Assembly (NCBI GenBank): GCA_963802355.1
Contig: CAWDIV010000039.1
Location: 62,001 to 126,000 of the forward strand
From: SG8-41 sp963802355
GTDB lineage: Bacteria > Pseudomonadota > Gammaproteobacteria > Burkholderiales > SG8-41
Direction of reading: 5' to 3'
DNA: 64,000 nucleotides
Of the stretch, positions 50,161 through 59,500 are shown in pieces; the stretch's first letter is position 1; every line of letters begins with the position of its first letter. A program made the position numbers and the translations under genes. Below the pieces are notes generated by a model. It did not search any database. It saw only the letters and a list, made by a program, of their open reading frames with translations, and was not told where the DNA came from.

Positions 50161-51162
50161 TCACTTCTCCTCCTCCGGCTTGAGGCCTGCCGTCTTGGCG
50201 AGTTTTGCGACGATCGCCATCTGCTGTTTTATGAGGCCATCGAGTTCCTCGGGGGCGGTCGGGGCTGCTTCCATGCCGATCGCGTGCAGGCGCTTCTGGA
50301 TGTCCGGTGCGCCCGCCGCGCGGCGGACTTCCTGGCTCCACCGGTTGATGATCGCGCGCGGTGTCTTGGCCGGCATGAAAATCGAGCCCCAGGCATCCCA
50401 TTCGAATCCCGGCAGGCCCGACTCCGCGATCGTCGGGATATCCGCGAGCGCGGAAACCCGCTTCGCCGAGGAGACGCCGAGGCCGCGGATCCTGCCGTCA
50501 CGCACGAGCTGCGCGGAACTGCCGATGGGCGCCATGAAGAAGTGCACGCGGCCCGCCACGAGGTCGGTCAGCGACTCGTTGATGCCGCGGTAGGGCACGT
50601 GCACCACGTCGATCACGGCGCTGTGCTTGAGCATTTCGCCGGCGAAATGGGTGCCGCTGCCTGGTCCCGCCGAAGCGAAATTGAGCTGGCCCGGCTTCGC
50701 CTTCGCCAGCTCGATGAGGTCCTTCACCGACCTCACGCCGAGAGACATCGGCGCCGCGAGCAGGAACGGGGCGCTGTAGGTCCGGGTAACGCCGGCGAAA
50801 TCCCTCAGCGTGTCGTAGGGCAGTTTGTAGACGACAGGATTGATCGTATGGCCGCTGGATACCGAGAGCAGCGTGTAGCCGTCCGGGACGGCCTCGGCGA
50901 CGATTTTCGAGCCCATCGTTCCCCCGGCGCCGGGGCGATTGTCGACGATCACCTGCTGTTTGAGCGACTCGACCAGTCCCGGGATGATCAGGCGGGTGAA
51001 GATGTCGGGCTGGCCGCCCGGGGTGAACGGCACCACGATCCGGATCGGACGGTCGGGGTACTGCGCCCCCGGGGCGCCTTTCTGGGCGAGCGCGCCCGGA
51101 GTGCCGAGTAGAAAACAGCTCGCCACGGCGAAAAACCTGGTGCAGCGCGGGCATGCTGCCAT
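50161..51162 (-). CDS. Bug-type (TctC) substrate-binding protein
   Basis: 333 residues. Signal peptide (FFAVASCFLLGTPGALAQ), YPDRPIRIVVPFTPGGQPDI (the PxGG anion-binding loop), VIVDNRPGAGGTMGSKIVAE, LLSVSSGHTINPVVYKLPYD and IPTIAESGLPGFEWDAWGSI. Periplasmic receptor for carboxylates; the permease genes TctA/B are absent as usual for Bug orphans. ATG chosen to give the signal peptide. Confidence 0.92.
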   Translation of the reverse strand: MAACPRCTRFFAVASCFLLGTPGALAQKGAPGAQYPDRPIRIVVPFTPGGQPDIFTRLIIPGLVESLKQQVIVDNRPGAGGTMGSKIVAEAVPDGYTLLSVSSGHTINPVVYKLPYDTLRDFAGVTRTYSAPFLLAAPMSLGVRSVKDLIELAKAKPGQLNFASAGPGSGTHFAGEMLKHSAVIDVVHVPYRGINESLTDLVAGRVHFFMAPIGSSAQLVRDGRIRGLGVSSAKRVSALADIPTIAESGLPGFEWDAWGSIFMPAKTPRAIINRWSQEVRRAAGAPDIQKRLHAIGMEAAPTAPEELDGLIKQQMAIVAKLAKTAGLKPEEEK

Positions 51163-51221
51163 GGCAGTGACTTTCTCGCAGGGAAGAAGAAAGGGCCCCA
51201 CATATTACAGCCGCCGGAGGA

Positions 51222-51290
51222 GTAGTGAAGCGGTGAAGGGTGAAGCAGTTACACCTCACTCCTTCATTTCTTCACCGCTTCACCGCAAAG
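51222..51290. repeat. GTGAAGCG array with opposing TTCACCGC units
   Basis: GTGAAGCGGTGAAGGGTGAA then TTCTTCACCGCTTCACCGC, upstream of the Bug gene. Confidence 0.7.
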
Positions 51291-51359
51291 CGCAAGGGAG
51301 AGCGAAAGAGCGAGCGAAGATACGCTTGTTACCCTCGCCCGCCCTCCCGCACTCCCGGA

Positions 51360-51716
51360 TCAATACCGATAGGGGTTGTTCGGCCTCGCGTCGTAGCGAT
51401 TCGGAACACCGTCACCATCGCGGTCCCAGCGCGGGGGCACGTGCTGCGCGTAGCCGCGGTAGCCGTCGCGGTAGGCGTAACCCCGCGCGCGTTCCCAGTG
51501 GCCGCGGTACCACACGTAGCGGTAGCCGTCCCAGGCCCGGTACCCCGGCACCCAGACATAGCCGGGGCGGTGCGCAGGATAAGCCTCGTAGTGGGGCGCC
51601 GGCGCGCCGAAGCCGAACTCGATATTCGTTTCAGCGGAGCTCGCAAGTGGCGTCATCGCTGCACCGATCGTTCCGGCGGCCAGCACCAGAGACACTAGCA
51701 GTTTCTTCGTCAACAT
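51360..51716 (-). CDS. WxxGxW-repeat secreted protein, paralogue 2
   Basis: 118 residues. Signal peptide (LTKKLLVSLVLAAGTIGAAM), WxxGxW-type repeats (GYVWVPGYRAWDGYRYVWYR then GHWERARGYAYRDG) and one Asp-rich unit DRDGDGVPNRYDARPNNPYR. WxxGxW proteins are exported and probably fold as small beta units. AGGAGG nine bases before the ATG. Paralogues at 34,659 and 59,793. Confidence 0.85.
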   Translation of the reverse strand: MLTKKLLVSLVLAAGTIGAAMTPLASSAETNIEFGFGAPAPHYEAYPAHRPGYVWVPGYRAWDGYRYVWYRGHWERARGYAYRDGYRGYAQHVPPRWDRDGDGVPNRYDARPNNPYRY

Positions 51717-51979
51717 GATCGTTTCCTCCTGTTCTAATTTGCAGGACTCGAAAAACCGAACCTGCCTGTCTTTTTCGACCCGGGCCGGATGGGTGTGTTC
51801 GGCAGCAGGAAGTAACATTGCGTAACAAATTATTGCCACTCAAGGCAAGGCCCGAGCAGAAGAAAGAGGAGGTCTTGCGCGAGCGTTTCTTACGCCGGAA
51901 GGTTTCCCGGTTTCAGAAGGAAGCAGAATCACCCGCTCCGACACGCGCTGCGGCGGGCGAAGATAATCTGCGCTCGGGG

Positions 51980-52017
51980 AAAAAACAGGCGGACCGGCCA
52001 AAATGGCCCGGCCCGCC
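51980..52017 (-). terminator. terminator of the 71-residue gene
   Basis: On the minus strand: GGCGGGCCGGGCCATTTTGG and CCGGTCCGCC pair, then TGTTTTTT. The rest of the 51,717-52,046 gap holds the promoter of the WxxGxW gene and no gene I can recognise. Confidence 0.75.
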
Positions 52018-52046
52018 TCCGGGGGAGACAATTCGTTTAGGGTTGG

Positions 52047-52262
52047 CTATCCAAGCGCATAGACGCGGTCGAGGAAGGCATCGACGTCGATCGTCGTCAA
52101 GTCCTCGGGCAGTCGTGGGCGCAGTCCCTGTTCAGTCTGGTAACACGACATCGCGACCAGTGCTATCGCGGGGTTCCAGTTCACGCTCAAAATCTCTTCG
52201 TCGTAGCGGCGCGTCGGCTCGGTGCGCTTCGCCGCCTTCTTTTCCTGGTGCCCAATGACCAT
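52047..52262 (-). CDS. small hypothetical protein
   Basis: 71 residues from MVIGHQEKKAAKRTEPTRRY; the C-terminal part (NPAIALVAMSCYQTEQGLRP then DLTTIDVDAFLDRVYALG) looks native. GAGGGAG eight bases before the ATG; 30 bp before a good terminator. No family recognised. Upstream in-frame ATGs exist but have no ribosome site. Confidence 0.6.
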   Translation of the reverse strand: MVIGHQEKKAAKRTEPTRRYDEEILSVNWNPAIALVAMSCYQTEQGLRPRLPEDLTTIDVDAFLDRVYALG

Positions 52263-52523
52263 GTCATGCTCCCTCGATTCACTCACGCTGAACAATGCAT
52301 GTTCCATGCCAGGGTCGGCCTGAGGACCGAAGTGACTGCAACTCTCTGTTTGCATTGAATGCCCGCGACCACTCCTCAACAGTAAGGCCAACTAGTTCTC
52401 ACTCGAGGGTGAGGCCGACCGCTCTCGCGCTCGACGCTTTATCGAATTTTCGACAGCAGACGATGCTCGAGGAACTTGCCTCAGATTGCTATGTCTGCCG
52501 AATAACCGGAGCCGCCAGACCCC

Positions 52524-52991
52524 GTGAAATCCCTCTCTCGCCCGCGCGTTGATCTCCGGTACTTTGGCCGCCGCGGCCGTGACGGTGGTGGCGTCGCTCG
52601 CCAGCCGGCGCGCTACCGGCAGTTATCCGGCCGCGATCAACGCCACCAGCCATGTTTTGTGGGGTGAAAAAGCCGCTGAGCAGGACGACCATTCCTGGAG
52701 TACACCGCAACCGGTTTGGTAACCAATTACGGCGCGTCGGTTTTCTGGGCGCTGCTTTACGAAGCGCTCGTGCCACGCCGCCGCGAGACAGGCGTCCGCG
52801 AGGCGGCTTTTCTCGGCGCGATCGTCTCGGCCATCGCCTATGTGACCGACTATCACCTCGTTCCCAAGCGACTGATGCCCGGGTTCGAGCTTCGGCTGCC
52901 GCGCCTCGCCCTCGCACCTATCTACGCCGCGCTGGCGTTGGGACTGAGCTTGCGCGATCTGCTGCGACGCCACGAACCAGTGAAGCGGTGA
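52524..52991 (+). pseudogene. hypothetical membrane protein with frameshifts
   Basis: In consecutive frames: GTG MKSLSRPR, then ALISGTLAAAAVTVVASLAS and RRATGSYPAAINATSHVLWG, then after another 1-base shift near 52,698 EYTATGLVTNYGASVFWALL, VREAAFLGAIVSAIAYVTDY, HLVPKRLMPGFELRLPRLAL. About four membrane helices. The last codons EPVKR-stop are GTGAAGCGGTGA repeat-derived. Both shifts would need correction for a working protein. Confidence 0.6.
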
Positions 52992-52999
52992 TGTATGCC

Positions 53000-53668
53000 T
53001 TACCAAAGCTTCTTTATCTTATTCACCAGCTCGTTAAAGCCTGAGCGATAGATGACGTTCAGGCTGTCCGCAAGGCGGTTCACAAACTCCCCCGTGTGCC
53101 CATCGATCAGAGATTCGCCGACATAGTGAACAGCGACCATCCTGGAAAATAGCGGGAACCCCTGGCTGCTGGTGTCGCTCGCATCGCGCTTTATGGCGCT
53201 GGCGTAATCAGGGCCTCGAATGTGCCCCAGCATGGCGAACAGCTCTCCTGCCATTAACTTTCGCTCCCTTGTCTTCTCGAGCATCGCACTGAGCGGCACC
53301 TCGACACTGGCATTGAGTGCGACTAACTCAGTCATGTCCTTGACATAGTCACCTACTCTTACCGGCACGTTGAGATCACCCAGTTTGCTAAGGACACTCT
53401 GCGTCAAGAGCGGGGAAAAGTCTTTTTTTAGCGCGGCCTTCATTGCCGCGGTTGCCAGCGCTACGTTTGCCACAGATAGGGTGAACCGGAGGCGAACGGC
53501 CTCTGCTTCATCTATAGCTTGTTCACCCATCACTCTTCGCAACTCATCCTCGTCAGGAAAGTCCATCACGAAAACACAGAGGATTTCGCATATCTCCTGA
53601 ACCGCCTTCCGCGGATTGCGGCCCGCGACACTCAGAAGCTTGTCAAGAAACGGCATGAGGCGCCCCAA
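53000..53668 (-). CDS. hypothetical protein
   Basis: 222 residues (or 218 from the second ATG), helix-rich and soluble: LDKLLSVAGRNPRKAVQEIC, DEDELRRVMGEQAIDEAEAV, ELVALNASVEVPLSAMLEKT and FPLFSRMVAVHYVGESLIDG. I recognise no family. GC is lower than neighbours. It ends near the small broken membrane gene, which is convergent. Confidence 0.6.
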   Translation of the reverse strand: MGRLMPFLDKLLSVAGRNPRKAVQEICEILCVFVMDFPDEDELRRVMGEQAIDEAEAVRLRFTLSVANVALATAAMKAALKKDFSPLLTQSVLSKLGDLNVPVRVGDYVKDMTELVALNASVEVPLSAMLEKTRERKLMAGELFAMLGHIRGPDYASAIKRDASDTSSQGFPLFSRMVAVHYVGESLIDGHTGEFVNRLADSLNVIYRSGFNELVNKIKKLW

Positions 53669-53811
53669 TTAGATGCGGGGTCATTCTCGTGGCATTACCT
53701 GCCCAACGCAACCTGAAGCCGGAGCCGGGATTTGAAGCGGTGAAGCGGTGAAGCGGTGAAGCCACGAACCAGTGACGTAGCGACGCAGTTCCCTGTTTCC
53801 CGCCGGGTTTC

Positions 53812-55155
53812 CTAAACGGCGCACACGCCGCGCTTAGCATGCTCGCGCGCCGGCGTGAGCAGGCGCGAGTCCCGCATATCCCTATAGATAACCGCGAAGG
53901 CCAATCCGAAGAGCAGCCCTCCTATCCACTGCACGGGACGCAGCTCCTCGCCCAGGAACACGGACTGCAGGATCATGGTAAACGGCACAGAGTAAGAGAG
54001 GCCGATGCCGAGCAGGAGGCTGCACAGCTTGTGTTTGCGCAGGTGAAAGAGCGATTCATTGATGAACAAGTAGGTCCCACCTATACCGATCAGGCCGCAC
54101 ACCGCCTGCAGGCCGATGTCGTCCCAGCTCATTCCCTCGAAAGGAACGACGACCGGCTGCTTTAACAGCATATTCATCCCGATATGGATGGGAAAAAGAC
54201 AGAGCAGCGAAGCAAGCAGGAGCACACCGGTTTCCAGCGTTCGCGGGCCGAGGGCCGGCGACTTCTCCCCGACTTGTTCCCAGAGCACATAGAACAGCGA
54301 AAAAAAGAGCGCCGACAGCACGCCGAAGGCAATACCCAGCGTCGTCTCGTTTCCGGGCACGAGGGCCGGCATGCCCAGGATCAGGACGGCCCCTATCACC
54401 ATTACGACCGAGCCCGGGATGAAGACGAGCCAGTTGCCTGTCGGGACCTTCACCCGGAAGATGACGATCAGAAGCAGAATCGTAAACACCACATGCAAGC
54501 CTTCGAGCGTGGCGGCAGCGGCGGCGCTGATAATCGCGACAGAGAGTATCCAAGTGTAAGTATTGAGACCCTTGGCAGCGGCAACCAGCCAGAACTTTCC
54601 TCCGTGCTTCAGCCGCGGCATGCGAAACGGCTGTCCCTGTATCCTGCAGATGACCCAGGCGGCGGCGATGAGCACGAGGGACGCGACGAAATAGTTGATG
54701 ACCGCGATATCGAAACTTGCGTCCGGCAGTTTCTGCGCGGTAACGCGCAGCAGTATGTTGCAAATGCTCCAGCACAGCGCGGCGGCCAGCACGTAGAGAA
54801 AGCCTTTGGTCACAGAGCCGAAGGCGGCCATTCCTGGAGCCGCTCTATTGACCGCGCGTGGCGGGTCCGCTGCGACAGGGTCGCCTTTAATGGCGCGGCG
54901 TGCTCTGGCCTTGACCGCGTCCGCTGCCTGCCGCTCGAAAGCAGCCGGTCTTGATCGCTTGTCCACGGGAACGCCGCTCCGGGACGCTTTTTCCTCGCGC
55001 AGAATGTAGTAGGCCACCCCCGCAACGGACAGCACCAGCAGGCACCACACCGCCGTTGTCCAGACGTCCATCGGCCTCGTGGCGAGGTTGGAGGCCACCG
55101 GCCCCACTACGAGTCCCAGGAAAGTCAGCACGGCCAGAACGATTTTTTCGTTCAT
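53812..55155 (-). CDS. EamA/DMT-family transporter
   Basis: 447 residues. Two N-terminal helices (IVLAVLTFLGLVVGPVASNL and WTTAVWCLLVLSVAGVAYYI), a cytoplasmic linker of about 80 residues, then ten EamA-type helices (GFLYVLAAALCWSICNILLR, LEGLHVVFTILLLIVIFRVK, GLIGIGGTYLFINESLFHLR, QSVFLGEELRPVQWIGGLLF). A metabolite or drug exporter of the DMT superfamily with an extra N-terminal part. ATG of MNEKIV chosen; the longer frame upstream is repeat-rich. Confidence 0.82.
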   Translation of the reverse strand: MNEKIVLAVLTFLGLVVGPVASNLATRPMDVWTTAVWCLLVLSVAGVAYYILREEKASRSGVPVDKRSRPAAFERQAADAVKARARRAIKGDPVAADPPRAVNRAAPGMAAFGSVTKGFLYVLAAALCWSICNILLRVTAQKLPDASFDIAVINYFVASLVLIAAAWVICRIQGQPFRMPRLKHGGKFWLVAAAKGLNTYTWILSVAIISAAAAATLEGLHVVFTILLLIVIFRVKVPTGNWLVFIPGSVVMVIGAVLILGMPALVPGNETTLGIAFGVLSALFFSLFYVLWEQVGEKSPALGPRTLETGVLLLASLLCLFPIHIGMNMLLKQPVVVPFEGMSWDDIGLQAVCGLIGIGGTYLFINESLFHLRKHKLCSLLLGIGLSYSVPFTMILQSVFLGEELRPVQWIGGLLFGLAFAVIYRDMRDSRLLTPAREHAKRGVCAV

Positions 55156-55562
55156 TTTGATGCGGCCTCTTGGAGTAGTCATAGTCCTCATGCTTCCCCT
55201 CATTTTCGTCCAGGGCAGAGGCCAGTTTGATAAGGCCTCTTGCTGCTTCGTCCAGAATGCCGGGAAATTCGATCCAGCCACGATCCCGCCCCGCCGAACC
55301 GCTGGGAGCGAGTATGCGGTTGGTTGCGGACGGTGAAAATACGACTTTATGGTTAGGCTGGTTGCCTCGTTCCTGAGGAAATAAATCACGATTTGGGGAA
55401 GCAGTGAAGCAGTGAAGCAGTGAAGCGGTGGAGGGGGTGCAACCGTCAAGCAGCAAGGGAGGCGGAGTGTGAAGCGCTATTCTCACTCCTTCACTTCTTC
55501 ACTAGTACGTGACAAGCCTGTTACGCGCCGCTATTCTTGAACGGTCGACGACTGGGGTGCCT
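55156..55562. other. intergenic region with arrays
   Basis: No gene. Has TTTTGATGCGGCCTCTTGGA (55,155) and TTTGATAAGGCCTCTTG (55,226), then a GTGAAGCA array (55,402-55,428) and an opposing TTCACTCC array (55,480-55,505). The 60 bp before the PilZ gene resemble those before the paralogue at 35,312 (GCGCCGCTATTCTTGA). Confidence 0.6.
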
Positions 55563-55958
55563 ATGACGACACGTGAGTTGCGCGCCGAAGCCCGTATTTC
55601 AGTTATCCAGCGCGGTAACTTGAGTGCCGGGGACGACTGGTTCCCGTGCATGGTTCTGGACATGAGCAGCAGGGGTTTCCTGATGGTGTCCAACCAACAG
55701 CTTGCGGTCGGACAGATCCTCGATTTCAGGTGCGAGCCCTATCCGCAAAAAGTTCTCGACTGCAAAATCGAGGTCATGCATTCCAACAGTGACGGTGCGG
55801 GCGTGATGATTACGGAAATCGCTGAGAAGGCAATGAGCTTGCTTCACTTGTACCTGGAGGAAAAGTATGCCGTCATGCTGGACAAGCCGCCAAAGGCGCG
55901 CGAGCGGGAACCTGAAGCGGAACCTCCCGAAGAACCTCCTGCGGGGACAAACCACTAG
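55563..55958 (+). CDS. PilZ-domain protein, paralogue 2
   Basis: 131 residues: RELRAEARISVIQRGNLSAG, FPCMVLDMSSRGFLMVSNQQ (DxSxxG), LDFRCEPYPQKVLDCKIEVM, MITEIAEKAMSLLHLYLEEK. About 60% identical to the 35,312 protein by eye. The C-terminus is acidic and Pro-rich and ends PPAGTNH, encoded by GGGGACAAACCACTAG, a REP-like repeat. Expected cyclic di-GMP binding. Confidence 0.82.
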   Translation: MTTRELRAEARISVIQRGNLSAGDDWFPCMVLDMSSRGFLMVSNQQLAVGQILDFRCEPYPQKVLDCKIEVMHSNSDGAGVMITEIAEKAMSLLHLYLEEKYAVMLDKPPKAREREPEAEPPEEPPAGTNH

Positions 55959-56044
55959 TCGTGTTACCGGATATCAACGCGCGTAGGTGGAGCGATGAAG
56001 TCGTAGCAGTGAAGTGGTGAAGAGGTGAAGCGGTCTTCACTCCT

Positions 56045-57229
56045 TCACTGCGCTTTTCCCACCGGCAAAACGCCCAGATGTATCAGTAGCGCGATGACGA
56101 CCGCAGTCATCGCAACGCCGCACACGGCGAGCCAGCCAAAATGCGCGAATGTCCAGCTGGTCAGAAACGCGCCCACGGCGTTTCCGCCCCACACATGCAA
56201 TCCGAACAGGGTGTTGCCGCGCGCGCGTGAATCCGGCACCGCCGAATTGACCAGCGTCTGGTTGGCGACCATCGCCGCGCGCAGGCCGCAGTCGAGCAAT
56301 ATCGCGCCGATGACCACCGCGGCAACGGACCACACGCCGAAACCCATGACTATCCACGCGGCCAGCATCGAGCATATGCTCGTCAGCACCACCGGCATGA
56401 CTCCGGCACGGTCCATCCAGCGCCCCGCCGGACGGGCCACGAAGATGCCCGCCGCACCGGGGATGCCGATCAAGCCCGCCCCGGTCGGCCCCACGCCATG
56501 CAGCATCGCGAGCATGGGTGCGGCTACCGCCCAGAATCCGCCGTAGCAAATACCGAACATGAACTGTATCGCTGCCGCGCGCCGTATGCCGCCATGCGCA
56601 CGCAAAAGCCGGTAGATCGACCATAACAGATCGCGATACGACGCCTGCGAGGTGGACCGTGTATTGGGCAGCCGCGCCCACAACACGGGGCTGATCATGA
56701 GCAACATGCCCGCCGACAGCACGTAGCTGTAACGCCAGCCGATGTGCGTGGCGATCAATCCGCCGACGATGCGCGCGAACAGTATGCCGCTGAACATCGC
56801 CGTCAGTTGCGTGCCCAGCGCGCGCCCGCGATGATTCGGGTGCGCGGTCTCCGCGGTGATCGCGATGAAGCTCTGCAACAGCGACGAGCAGATGCCAGAC
56901 ACCAGGCTGCCTGCCGCGAGCACCGTTATCGACGGCGCTGCCGCCATCAGTGCCTGCGCCAGCGTGAGCACGACGATCTTGCACAGCACCAGTCCGCGCT
57001 TGTCGATACGATCCCCAAGCGGCACGAAAAACAGCATGCCCAGCAGCATGCCGCCGAAAGAGCAGGTCGGTATCCAGCCCGTTGTCGCGGCATCTGCCTG
57101 AAACTCCGCCGCTATCGCCGCCAGCATCGGGGTCTGATAGTGAATGCCGCCTGCCACAATGAAAGCGGACACGATCAATAGTGCGATGAGACTGCGATGC
57201 GCGTCCCCGGACGCGGGAAGATTGGGCAA
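56045..57229 (-). CDS. MFS transporter
   Basis: 394 residues, 12 helices. Motif A FVPLGDRIDKRGLVL, LAAGSLVSGICSSLLQSFIA, NHRGRALGTQLTAMFSGILF and GGLIATHIGWRYSYVLSAGM. Resembles YfcJ/NepI-like DHA1 exporters. An inverted GTGAAG array lies just beyond its 3' end. Single gene. Confidence 0.9.
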   Translation of the reverse strand: MPNLPASGDAHRSLIALLIVSAFIVAGGIHYQTPMLAAIAAEFQADAATTGWIPTCSFGGMLLGMLFFVPLGDRIDKRGLVLCKIVVLTLAQALMAAAPSITVLAAGSLVSGICSSLLQSFIAITAETAHPNHRGRALGTQLTAMFSGILFARIVGGLIATHIGWRYSYVLSAGMLLMISPVLWARLPNTRSTSQASYRDLLWSIYRLLRAHGGIRRAAAIQFMFGICYGGFWAVAAPMLAMLHGVGPTGAGLIGIPGAAGIFVARPAGRWMDRAGVMPVVLTSICSMLAAWIVMGFGVWSVAAVVIGAILLDCGLRAAMVANQTLVNSAVPDSRARGNTLFGLHVWGGNAVGAFLTSWTFAHFGWLAVCGVAMTAVVIALLIHLGVLPVGKAQ

Positions 57230-57297
57230 TGGATTTCCTGGTAGCGGCGAATGGATAGGGTCAGGAAGATCTTACCTGACAGCTGAAGTGGTGAAGC

Positions 57298-57475
57298 GGC
57301 GTGGGCCGCCCTCGGTGCGTTCGTGCCCGATGCCGCGGGCATCGCTTTTGCCGCCGCCGGCGTAGTCACCGCGCTCGCCGCGCTCGGGCTGTATCTCGAC
57401 AGCCGTGGACGAACCCGCTGGTCGCACTGGTGCTTCGGACTCGCGCTGCTGGTGGCGTTGCCCTTCGATGACTTG
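57298..57475 (+). pseudogene. possible MFS C-terminal fragment
   Basis: AAWAALGAFVPDAAGIAFAA then AGVVTALAALGLYLDSRGR and WSHWCFGLALLVALPF look like two final helices of a transporter. It runs into the 3' end of the leftward gene that follows; weak call. Confidence 0.3.
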
Positions 57476-58036
57476 TCACTTCTTCTGGCGTTCGTAGTCT
57501 TTCACCAGCTTCTGGTAGCGGTGGGTAGACACTTCGATCAGGCCCCAATCGATCGACCCTGTGCTCCCGTCGAGCTTTACCGAGAAGTCCTCCAGGTCCC
57601 ATTCGGCGAATTGCGCGGCAAACCTTGAATTGGCCATCTTCTTCTGCTCCCTGGTGCGCGTCGGCTTGCCGTATTGATTCGTGAGCGCAGCGAGCGCTCC
57701 GCTCTGAGACTGGAGGCCCCACGTGCCGACCTGCACCGACTCGACGATACCCTGGACCGTGGCGACTTTGAGCTCGCCGCGGACGTAGGGCGGCACCCCG
57801 GAGCGGGGAAGTGCCACGTAATACTCATCGGCTCCCCAGGCCTTACGGTTGGTCAAGCCGGCATTGACGCACAGCCTGGACGTAAAGGTGCCGGTGCCGC
57901 CGCCGCCGCATTCGGGCAAGAGAAAGCGAGATCCGAGCTCGATGCCCATGACTGTCTTGTCCTGCGCGGGAGCGGATGCCGCCGTCACGGACAGCATCAA
58001 GCATCCGGCCAGCAGTATATGGATAGGCGATGTCAT
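57476..58036 (-). CDS. secreted hypothetical protein
   Basis: 186 residues. Signal peptide (HILLAGCLMLSVTAASAPAQ; the LAGC could also be a lipobox), then VMGIELGSRFLLPECGGGGT, VRGELKVATVQGIVESVQVG and SRFAAQFAEWDLEDFSVKLD, a beta-sheet fold with two Cys. No family recognised. A GTGATGGTGATGGG array lies upstream. Confidence 0.65.
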   Translation of the reverse strand: MTSPIHILLAGCLMLSVTAASAPAQDKTVMGIELGSRFLLPECGGGGTGTFTSRLCVNAGLTNRKAWGADEYYVALPRSGVPPYVRGELKVATVQGIVESVQVGTWGLQSQSGALAALTNQYGKPTRTREQKKMANSRFAAQFAEWDLEDFSVKLDGSTGSIDWGLIEVSTHRYQKLVKDYERQKK

Positions 58037-58138
58037 GCCTTCCAGATCATACAGGTGACGAGAACACGGGTGATGGTGATGGGTCATGGGTGATCAGTGG
58101 CTGTACACCTATTCCGGCGTCGTTCGTTGCTGTTGGGA

Positions 58139-58467
58139 ATGGCAGGTCCGACTACCCATTACGACCTGATTGCATGGCAGGAAGCCATGAACTTGGTTGA
58201 GGCTGTTTATCGGGATACGGAAAGCTTCCCTTCTAAGGAAAGGTTCGGCTTGACCGATCACCCATCACCCATCACTCGTCACGCATCATCAGGACTGAAA
58301 GCCGTGGGTGACCCGGAGGACGACGAGGAGGAGGAAGAGGAGAAGAAGAAGTCCGAAGAAGACGAAGATGACGAGGAAGACGATGGGGAAGAGGAGGAAG
58401 AGACCTGGCAAGTGGGCGGAGCGCGAAGCGCATCTGCGCGATGCGCTCCAAAGGATGAAGAATGAGG
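58139..58467 (+). pseudogene. S23/IVP four-helix protein fragment joined to an acidic tail
   Basis: MAGPTTHYDLIAWQEAMNLV then EAVYRDTESFPSKERFGLTD is about 65% identical to the start of the intact gene at 41,468, including the DNA just upstream (CTGTACACCT...GGGAATGG) and the array before it. After codon 40 it jumps into ATCACCCATCACCCATCACT and the frame continues into an unrelated Glu/Asp-rich tail (EDDEEEEEEKKKSEEDEDDE...ETWQV). The middle and end of the gene are missing, yet the terminal arrays remain. Confidence 0.75.
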
Positions 58468-58495
58468 GATGAAGGGGGACCTAGGGTCGGTCAAC

Positions 58496-59467
58496 CTACT
58501 GCAAGGAAATATTCCCCTTCCGTATCACTTCCGCGTAGCGGGCGATCTCGCTCTTCAGGTGCGCGCCGAGCTGTTCCGGCGTGCCGCCGATGGGGACGAT
58601 GGCGTCGCGCTCGAATAGCGCGCGCAGGTCCTTCGTTTCCAACGCTTTCTTGACGGCGGCATTGATCGTCCCGACGATCTCCCGGGGCGTGCCCACCGGG
58701 AAATACATCGCAAACCAGTTGTCGGATATGAATCCAGGCAGTATCGAAGCCATCGTCGGCAGGCCCGGGAAGAACGCGACCGGCTCCGGGGTAGTCACCG
58801 CGAGCGCGCGCACCTTCCCGGCCTTGATCTGGGGCATCGCGAGCAGTCCTTCGGCGAACTGAAAGTCGACTTCCCCGCCGATCGTCGCCACCATCGACAG
58901 ACCGCCGCCCTTGTACGGGACCGTCGTGAACCTGACCACCGCGAGCTGCTTCAGCATTTCAGCGGACATGTGGCTGGTGCTGCCGGGAACATTGATGGCG
59001 GCGTTGAAGATATCGGGCTTCCTGCGGGCGATTTCGATCAGCTCTTTCGGCGATTTTGCCGGCACGCTCGGGTGCACGATCAGCACCATCGGCGTGGTGC
59101 TGACCTGGGTGACGGGCGTGAGATTCTTCAGGGGATGGAACTTCATCGTGCTGCCGTAGAGCGTGGTGTTGATCGCGAGCGTGGCCGTGGTCATCAACAG
59201 CGTGTAACCGTCGGCCGGGGAGTTCACCACAGCTTCCGCCCCGAGGAGCCCGCTCACCCCGGCGCGGTTGTCGATGATGAAGATCTGCTTGAACTGCTCG
59301 TACAGTTCCTTGAACAGCACACGGGCCTGAACGTCGGTGCCCCCGCCAGGGGGAAATGGAACGACCACGCGCACGGATTTGGCGGGATAGCTCTGCGCCA
59401 TAAGCTGCGCGGGGAGGGCGAGGGCCGCAAGCGCCGAGACCAGAACTGTGCGTGACAGATTTTTCAT
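58496..59467 (-). CDS. Bug-type (TctC) substrate-binding protein
   Basis: 323 residues. Signal peptide (VLVSALAALALPAQLMAQ), SYPAKSVRVVVPFPPGGGTD, FIIDNRAGVSGLLGAEAVVN, LLMTTATLAINTTLYGSTMK, VAFFPGLPTMASILPGFISD. Periplasmic carboxylate receptor, orphan. About 30-35% identical to that at 50,161. GGAGG before the ATG. Confidence 0.92.
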   Translation of the reverse strand: MKNLSRTVLVSALAALALPAQLMAQSYPAKSVRVVVPFPPGGGTDVQARVLFKELYEQFKQIFIIDNRAGVSGLLGAEAVVNSPADGYTLLMTTATLAINTTLYGSTMKFHPLKNLTPVTQVSTTPMVLIVHPSVPAKSPKELIEIARRKPDIFNAAINVPGSTSHMSAEMLKQLAVVRFTTVPYKGGGLSMVATIGGEVDFQFAEGLLAMPQIKAGKVRALAVTTPEPVAFFPGLPTMASILPGFISDNWFAMYFPVGTPREIVGTINAAVKKALETKDLRALFERDAIVPIGGTPEQLGAHLKSEIARYAEVIRKGNISLQ

Positions 59468-59500
59468 GCGCCCTCCTGGCGTGCTTGAGTGACGGCGTAT

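Noticed and set aside
51818..52258. 146-residue rightward frame
   Set aside because: Lies over a leftward terminator and gene; Arg/Ser/Pro-rich and without a ribosome site.
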